A stretch of 37,425 nucleotides of DNA from Macrococcoides caseolyticum (GTDB taxonomy: Bacteria > Bacillota > Bacilli > Staphylococcales > Staphylococcaceae): positions 1 to 37,425 of the forward strand of contig NZ_JAHCPS010000014.1 of the NCBI RefSeq assembly GCF_021366795.1, read 5' to 3'. Each line of letters starts with the position of its first letter. Position 1 is the stretch's first letter. Made by a program: the position numbers and the translations under genes. The notes under the pieces were generated by a model. That model made no database searches and had not been told where the DNA came from. It saw only the letters and a program-made list of their open reading frames with translations. Shown in pieces: positions 30,069 to 37,425 of the stretch.

Positions 30069-30941
30069 ATGACTAAAGATTATTTAGTAAGAGCTTTAGC
30101 TTTTAATGATGAGGTAAGGGCGTTTAGTGTAAGAACAACTCATCTCGTAGAAACAGCACGTGAAAAACATGATACATGGCGTGTAGGGACTGCTGCGCTT
30201 GGTCGTACACTAACAGTTGGTACAATGATGGGTGCAATGTTGAAAAATGAAGAGAAATTAACAATCACCATAAACGGTGGTGGCCCGTTAGGACAAATCG
30301 TTGTTGATGCGAATGCGAAAGGAGAGGTGCGTGGTTACGTACAAAATCCTCATGTTCAAGTTGAATCGATTCGTCCAGGTAAAATGGATGTTGGTGAAGC
30401 TGTTGGTCGTAGTGGTTATATCAATGTGGTAAAAGATATTGGTATGCGTGATTACTTCACTGGTTCTACAGAAATTCATAATGGTGAAATTGCTGAAGAC
30501 TTTGCGTACTATTTTGCAACAAGTGAACAAGTACCTGCTGCTGTTGGGTTAGGTGTATTATGTACACCAGAAGAATTAACGCAGGCAGCTGGTGGTTTTA
30601 TTATACAGTTATTACCTTTTGCAAGTGAAGAAACAATTTCTTTCTTAGAAGAGCGTATTGCTAACATGGAACCCATTTCTAATTTAATTAATAAAGGTCT
30701 TTCGCCGGAACAAATTTTAGAAGAAATATTAGGTGAAGATAACTTACGTATAATTGATACGATGCCCGTGGAATTTAAGTGTAACTGTGGTAAAGAGAAA
30801 TTTTTAACTGCAATTAAAGGGTTAGGTGAAGCTGAGATTGAATCAATGATTGAAGATGATGGTGGCGCTGAAGTAGAGTGTCACTTCTGCCGTACTAAAT
30901 ATCACTTTACCCCTGAAGAATTGCGTAGTGTTATCGACTAA
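30069..30941 (+). CDS. hslO: Redox-regulated chaperone Hsp33
   Basis: Hsp33 is a holdase activated by oxidative unfolding and zinc release. The 290-residue protein has the N-terminal chaperone domain with TINGGGPLGQI, VRGYVQNP and the YFATSEQVPAAVGLGV segment. The C-terminal redox switch has cysteines C238 and C240 (CNC) and C271 and C274 (CHFC). The ATG at 30069 follows AAAAGGAG; the in-frame ATG 16 codons upstream lies inside the terminator hairpin and is rejected. It is next to ftsH and cysK, as in Bacillus, joining proteostasis with thiol metabolism. Confidence 0.97.
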   Translation: MTKDYLVRALAFNDEVRAFSVRTTHLVETAREKHDTWRVGTAALGRTLTVGTMMGAMLKNEEKLTITINGGGPLGQIVVDANAKGEVRGYVQNPHVQVESIRPGKMDVGEAVGRSGYINVVKDIGMRDYFTGSTEIHNGEIAEDFAYYFATSEQVPAAVGLGVLCTPEELTQAAGGFIIQLLPFASEETISFLEERIANMEPISNLINKGLSPEQILEEILGEDNLRIIDTMPVEFKCNCGKEKFLTAIKGLGEAEIESMIEDDGGAEVECHFCRTKYHFTPEELRSVID

Positions 30942-30949
30942 ACTAATTA

Positions 30950-30979
30950 TTGTTATTATTCAAGAAATTTTGTTATAAT
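30950..30979 (+). promoter_or_regulatory. Sigma-A promoter of cysK
   Basis: TTGTTA at 30950-30955, 18 bp, and TATAAT at 30974-30979 preceded by TG, making an extended -10. The start is predicted near 30986, inside the inverted repeat listed next. Confidence 0.75.
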
Positions 30980-31007
30980 TATTCCGATAAAACAAGTAAG
31001 AATAATT
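30977..31007. promoter_or_regulatory. Inverted-repeat operator at the cysK start site
   Basis: AATTATTC and GAATAATT form perfect 8-bp arms 15 bases apart, beginning inside the -10 and covering the predicted start site. The position is ideal for repression. CymR, the Rrf2-type cysteine repressor of Firmicutes, is the obvious candidate because cysK is a known target; the match to its motif is from memory and unproven. Confidence 0.6.
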
Positions 31008-31029
31008 TTACAATCTGGAGGAACTTAGT

Positions 31030-31962
31030 ATGAGTTTAAGAGTAGAACGCGTAACAGATTTAATAGGTAATACACCATTAGTAAAGTTGAATAATGTTGT
31101 TCCGGAAGGTGCTGCAGATGTCTACGTAAAGTTAGAATATCAAAATCCTGGCAGTTCAGTTAAAGATAGAATTGCACTAGCGATGATTGAAGCGGCAGAA
31201 AAAGAAGGAATCATCAAACCGGGAGATAATATTGTGGAACCTACTTCTGGTAATACAGGGATTGGTTTAGCAATGGTTGCTGCAGCGAAAGGTTATAAAG
31301 CAACTTTAGTTATGCCAGATACGATGAGTCAGGAACGTCGTACTTTACTTAAAGCATATGGTGCAACTTTAGTTTTAACGCCTGGTGCTGAAGGTATGAA
31401 GGGTGCAATCGCGAAAGCGAATGAATTGAAGGATGAATATGGTTATTTCATGCCACAACAATTTGAAAATATGTCTAACCCTGAAGTGCATAAACTAACA
31501 ACTGGTCCTGAGATTATTAAAGCGATGGAAGGTTTATCGATTGATGCATTCATTTCTGGTGTAGGGACAGGTGGCACTTTATCGGGAGCAGGTTCAGTAT
31601 TGAAAGCACATAATAAAGATATCGAAATTATTGCTGTTGAGCCAGTAGATTCACCGGTATTAAGTGGTGGACAACCTGGACCACATAAAATTCAAGGTAT
31701 TGGTGCTGGTTTTGTTCCGAAAACTTTAGATACAGACGTTTACACAAGTATTCGTCAAATTACTAATGATGAAGCGATGGAAACGAGTCGCCTTGTTGCA
31801 CGTGAGGAAGGCATTTTAGCTGGTATTTCATCAGGTGCTGCAATTAAAGCAGCGATTGATAAAGCTGTAGAATTAGGCAGTGGTAAGAATGTAGTTGCGA
31901 TTCTACCAAGTAATGGTGAGCGCTATTTATCAACACCTTTATTTGCTAACCTAGCAGATTAA
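31030..31962 (+). CDS. cysK: Cysteine synthase (O-acetylserine sulfhydrylase)
   Basis: CysK makes cysteine from O-acetylserine and sulfide with PLP. The 310-residue protein has the Schiff-base lysine K45 in [11 protein letters not shown], the substrate loop PTSGNTGIG at about 71-79, the phosphate-binding [10 protein letters not shown], and [13 protein letters not shown]. In Firmicutes CysK also acts as co-sensor with CymR, which would link the protein to the operator upstream of its own gene. GGAGG precedes the ATG. A strong terminator follows, so it is a single-gene unit. The pab genes that follow cysK in Bacillus are missing. Confidence 0.97.
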   Translation: MSLRVERVTDLIGNTPLVKLNNVVPEGAADVYVKLEYQNPGSSVKDRIALAMIEAAEKEGIIKPGDNIVEPTSGNTGIGLAMVAAAKGYKATLVMPDTMSQERRTLLKAYGATLVLTPGAEGMKGAIAKANELKDEYGYFMPQQFENMSNPEVHKLTTGPEIIKAMEGLSIDAFISGVGTGGTLSGAGSVLKAHNKDIEIIAVEPVDSPVLSGGQPGPHKIQGIGAGFVPKTLDTDVYTSIRQITNDEAMETSRLVAREEGILAGISSGAAIKAAIDKAVELGSGKNVVAILPSNGERYLSTPLFANLAD

Positions 31963-31976
31963 TCAATTTTCCAACG

Positions 31977-32010
31977 GACTGAGACGGCATAAGTCTCAGT
32001 CTTATTTTTA
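31977..32010 (+). terminator. Terminator after cysK
   Basis: GACTGAGAC and GTCTCAGTC form a perfect 9-bp stem around a 7-base loop, followed by TTATTTTTA. Confidence 0.9.
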
Positions 32011-32022
32011 TTGAATCATTTT

Positions 32023-32031
32023 TGATATAAT
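32023..32031 (+). promoter_or_regulatory. Extended -10 promoter of the folP operon
   Basis: TGATATAAT is a perfect extended -10 element, 28 bases before the folP start. The -35 region is an AT-rich stretch without a good match. Confidence 0.55.
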
Positions 32032-32059
32032 AGAATGAAATATGGTGGGGGTATTATAG

Positions 32060-33197
<1,138 letters not shown>

Positions 33198-33199
33198 TG

Positions 33200-33676
33200 A
33201 TGTCAATAGTTTATATTAGTTTTGGGAGTAACATAGGCGATAGAGCGCAGCAGATAAATAACGCATTAAAAATGCTGGATAACATTTCTGATACTGTTAT
33301 AACACGAGTATCGTCGTTATATGAAACTGCACCTGTTGGTGGAGTAGCACAAGATGATTTTTTAAATGGTGTAGTGGAAGTTATGACAACATTAACACCT
33401 ATAGCATTGTTGAATGAGATTCAGTCAATCGAGTTGAAATTAGGCCGAAAAAGAGAAGTGCATTGGGGGCCGAGAACGATTGATTTGGATATTATTTTAT
33501 ATGATGATCAGGTAATTGATAATGAACGTTTAAAAGTGCCGCACCCCTATATGCATGAACGTAGTTTTGTATTGATTCCATTGAATGAAATAGCACCAGA
33601 CGCAGTTCATCCAGTATTAAATAAAGAAATTAATGAATTAGTAACTTTGGACCCGGATGTAAGAATTTATAAGTGA
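33200..33676 (+). CDS. folK: 6-hydroxymethyl-dihydropterin pyrophosphokinase (HPPK)
   Basis: FolK transfers pyrophosphate from ATP to hydroxymethyl-dihydropterin, making the FolP substrate. The 158-residue protein has SFGSNIGDR at the N-terminus, the substrate loop SSLYETAPVGG, and the signature GPRTIDLDIILYDDQ with the metal-binding aspartates, followed by PHPYMHERSFVL. The ATG at 33200 is preferred to the one a codon earlier because the RBS GAGGT is otherwise only one base away. The spacing is short either way, so coupling to folB is likely. Confidence 0.95.
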   Translation: MSIVYISFGSNIGDRAQQINNALKMLDNISDTVITRVSSLYETAPVGGVAQDDFLNGVVEVMTTLTPIALLNEIQSIELKLGRKREVHWGPRTIDLDIILYDDQVIDNERLKVPHPYMHERSFVLIPLNEIAPDAVHPVLNKEINELVTLDPDVRIYK

Positions 33677-33687
33677 GGGTAAAATAT

Positions 33688-36190
<2,503 letters not shown>

Positions 36191-36203
36191 TTATTTTGAT
36201 AAC

Positions 36204-36246
36204 CGTCATGAAAGCTGATTTCAAAGGCTTTCGTGACGTTTTTTTT
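36204..36246 (+). terminator. Terminator after lysS
   Basis: CGTCATGAAAGC pairs with GCTTTCGTGACG (one wobble) and is followed by eight T residues. Confidence 0.92.
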
Positions 36247-36305
36247 ACATAGAATTATCAGAATTTATTAACTTTAAAAAAATGAAAAAAAGTTATAAAA
36301 AATTG

Positions 36306-36334
36306 TTGACTTTATAAGTTGAATTGCGTATTAT
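36306..36334 (+). promoter_or_regulatory. rRNA/tRNA promoter P1
   Basis: TTGACT, 17 bp and TATTAT lie in an AT-rich tract after the lysS terminator. The predicted start near 36341 is followed by GTCGCTTGTAACAAGTCGAC, a near-perfect inverted repeat. This drives the 5S-tRNA cluster. Confidence 0.8.
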
Positions 36335-36415
36335 TAAAAAGTCGCTTGTAACAAGTCGACACATTAAGAAAGTTAATCAATTGTAAAGTTCATGAACGCA
36401 GTGTAAAATTTACTA

Positions 36416-36443
36416 TTGAAATAATCTTCGAAGCTGTTATACT
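36416..36443 (+). promoter_or_regulatory. Possible second promoter P2 for the 5S-tRNA cluster
   Basis: TTGAAA, 16 bp and TATACT lie about 20 bases before the 5S gene. Tandem P1-P2 promoters are usual for stable RNA operons in Firmicutes. Confidence 0.5.
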
Positions 36444-36463
36444 TATATAAGTATTGAAAATTG

Positions 36464-36578
36464 TCTGGTGACGATAGCAGAGAGGTCACACCTGTTCCCA
36501 TACCGAACACAGAAGTTAAGCTCTCTAGCGCCGATGGTAGTTGGTCTTACGATCTGCGAGAGTAGGACGTTGCCGGGC
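36464..36578 (+). rRNA. rrf: 5S ribosomal RNA, complete, without an adjacent 23S gene
   Basis: The 115-base gene runs from TCTGGTGACG to TTGCCGGGC, with the ends pairing as helix I. It differs from the copy at the left edge at one base (A at 36476). No 16S or 23S gene lies between it and lysS, so this 5S gene heads a tRNA cluster under its own promoter. Confidence 0.97.
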
Positions 36579-36589
36579 AGATATACCCA

Positions 36590-36665
36590 GGAGGATTAGC
36601 TCAGCTGGGAGAGCATCTGCCTTACAAGCAGAGGGTCGGCGGTTCGATCCCGTCATCCTCCACCA
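36590..36665 (+). tRNA. tRNA-Val (UAC)
   Basis: Acceptor GGAGGAT/ATCCTCC, anticodon stem TCTGC/GCAGA with loop CTTACAA, T-loop GGTTCGATCC, and encoded CCA. It starts 11 bases after the 5S gene. Confidence 0.98.
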
Positions 36666-36676
36666 TTTATTATTAT

Positions 36677-36752
<76 letters not shown>

Positions 36753-36757
36753 TTTTA

Positions 36758-36833
36758 GAGCCATTAGCTCAGTTGGTAGAGCATTTGACTTTTAATCAAA
36801 GGGTCAGAGGTTCGAATCCTCTATGGCTCACCA
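36758..36833 (+). tRNA. tRNA-Lys (UUU)
   Basis: Acceptor GAGCCAT/ATGGCTC, anticodon stem TTTGA/TCAAA with loop CTTTTAA, and encoded CCA. It is the substrate of the lysS product encoded just upstream. Confidence 0.98.
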
Positions 36834-36858
36834 TTATTTGAATATAAAACTTAATAAT

Positions 36859-36933
36859 GCGAAAGTAGTTCAGTGGTAGAATACAACCTTGCCAAGGTTG
36901 GGGTCGCGGGTTCGAATCCCGTCTTTCGCTCCA
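36859..36933 (+). tRNA. tRNA-Gly (GCC)
   Basis: Acceptor GCGAAAG/CTTTCGC, anticodon stem CAACC/GGTTG with loop TTGCCAA, T-loop GGTTCGAATCC, and encoded CCA. This looks like a normal translational tRNA-Gly, not the wall-specific isoacceptors of staphylococci, because its T-arm and D-loop (AGTGGTAGA) are standard. Confidence 0.97.
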
Positions 36934-36948
36934 TTAAGAAAATTAAAT

Positions 36949-37037
36949 GCCGGGGTGGCGGAACTGGCAGACGCACAGGACTTAAAATCCTGCGGTAAGT
37001 GATTACCGTACCGGTTCGATTCCGGTCCTCGGCACCA
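36949..37037 (+). tRNA. tRNA-Leu (UAA)
   Basis: This 89-base class II tRNA has a long variable arm. Acceptor GCCGGGG/CCTCGGC with one G-T wobble, anticodon stem CAGGA/TCCTG with loop CTTAAAA, and encoded CCA. Confidence 0.98.
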
Positions 37038-37056
37038 TTTAATTTTTATTTTTTTT

Positions 37057-37130
37057 GCGCCCGTAGCTCAATTGGATAGAGCGTTTGACTACGGATCAAA
37101 AGGTTAGGGGTTCGACTCCTCTCGGGCGCG
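37057..37130 (+). tRNA. tRNA-Arg (ACG)
   Basis: Acceptor GCGCCCG/CGGGCGC, anticodon stem TTTGA/TCAAA with loop CTACGGA, and discriminator G. CCA is not encoded, so it must be added after transcription. A34 implies conversion to inosine by TadA. Confidence 0.98.
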
Positions 37131-37140
37131 TTTTAATAAA

Positions 37141-37214
37141 CGGGAAGTAGCTCAGCTTGGTAGAGCACTTGGTTTGGGACCAAGGGGTCGCAGGTTCGAA
37201 TCCTGTCTTCCCGA
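37141..37214 (+). tRNA. tRNA-Pro (UGG)
   Basis: Acceptor CGGGAAG/CTTCCCG, anticodon stem CTTGG/CCAAG with loop TTTGGGA, and discriminator A. CCA is not encoded. Confidence 0.98.
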
Positions 37215-37231
37215 CTTACTAAATACTTTAT

Positions 37232-37307
37232 GGGGGCTTAGCTCAGCTGGGAGAGCGCCTGCTTTGCACGCAGGAGGTCAGCGGTTCGATCCCGCTAGTC
37301 TCCACCA
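37232..37307 (+). tRNA. tRNA-Ala (UGC)
   Basis: Acceptor GGGGGCT/AGTCTCC contains the G3-U70 wobble pair that is the alanine identity element. The anticodon stem is CCTGC/GCAGG with loop TTTGCAC, and CCA is encoded. It is the last tRNA before the 16S leader. Confidence 0.98.
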
Positions 37308-37425
37308 TTATTTATTAAATGAACATTGAAAACTGAATGACAATATGTCAACGTTAATTCCAATAATTTGAGTGAACTGAGTTCACTCCCAAGAGTGATT
37401 GCCATAAGCAATCAAAGAGCTTTAT
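37308..37425 (+). promoter_or_regulatory. Leader of the next 16S rRNA gene
   Basis: The segment CATTGAAAACTGAATGACAA followed by TATGTCAACG is the typical staphylococcal sequence ahead of 16S genes. Three hairpins follow: TGACA-ATA-TGTCA (37338-37350), GAGTGAAC-TGA-GTTCACTC (37370-37388) and TGATTGC-CATAA-GCAATCA (37396-37414). The final TTTAT may be the first bases of 16S, whose staphylococcal form begins TTTTATGGAGAG. No promoter is seen, so the 16S operon may be read through from the tRNA cluster. Confidence 0.7.

Overview
The window is a stretch of core chromosome from a low-GC, non-sporulating Firmicute of the family Staphylococcaceae. Macrococcus or a close relative is my best guess. 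The reasons are the staphylococcal-type 5S genes, the tRNA order Val-Thr-Lys-Gly-Leu-Arg-Pro-Ala ahead of a 16S gene, and protein sequences that sit between those of Staphylococcus and Bacillus. Gene order follows the origin-proximal yaaO-to-lysS segment of Bacillus subtilis, with the sporulation genes removed. I see no insertion sequence, prophage, integrase, CRISPR array or other accessory island.

Layout. Positions 1-110 are the 3' part of a 5S gene that ends an rRNA operon lying to the left. From 288 to 6583, reading right: a PLP decarboxylase-like gene (yaaO), tmk, the cyclic-di-AMP receptor gene pstA, holB, ricT, yabA, a tRNA adenine methyltransferase (yabB), a GIY-YIG protein and rsmI. 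A single gene on the minus strand, abrB (6643-6918), is separated from rsmI by a perfect 24-bp hairpin and from metG by a regulatory region. From 7222 to 18017: metG, tatD, rnmV, rsmA/ksgA, veg, ispE, purR, ridA, spoVG, glmU, prs and rplY/ctc. From 18100 to 30006: pth, mfd, a MurJ/SpoVB-like flippase, the yabN/mazG fusion, rqcP, divIC, the S1 protein yabR, tilS, hpt and ftsH. From 30069 to 36190: hslO, cysK, folP-folB-folK, dusB and lysS. A second, stand-alone 5S gene with its own promoter follows, then eight tRNA genes and the leader of a 16S gene that begins at or just past the right edge.

The genes fall into connected tasks: replication control (tmk, holB, yabA), translation and RNA modification (yabB, rsmI, metG, rnmV, rsmA, pth, tilS, dusB, lysS, rqcP, tRNAs), nucleotide and PRPP metabolism (prs, hpt, purR), envelope precursors (glmU, ispE, flippase, divIC), folate and cysteine synthesis, and stress or quality control (mfd, ftsH, hslO, rplY, spoVG).

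The most interesting signal is in the abrB-metG gap. A strong minus-strand promoter is followed in the abrB leader by two same-strand TGTCGAA heptamers 22 bp apart. A third lies in the opposite orientation near metG. This is the 0A-box sequence through which Spo0A represses abrB in Bacillus, yet the region otherwise looks like that of a lineage without sporulation. Other regulatory signals are a sigma-B promoter at rplY, a PurBox at purR, a long inverted repeat just downstream of the cysK -10, an inverted repeat over the ftsH -10, and repeated use of extended -10 (TGnTAWAAT) promoters. I do not find a wholly new multi-gene system here.
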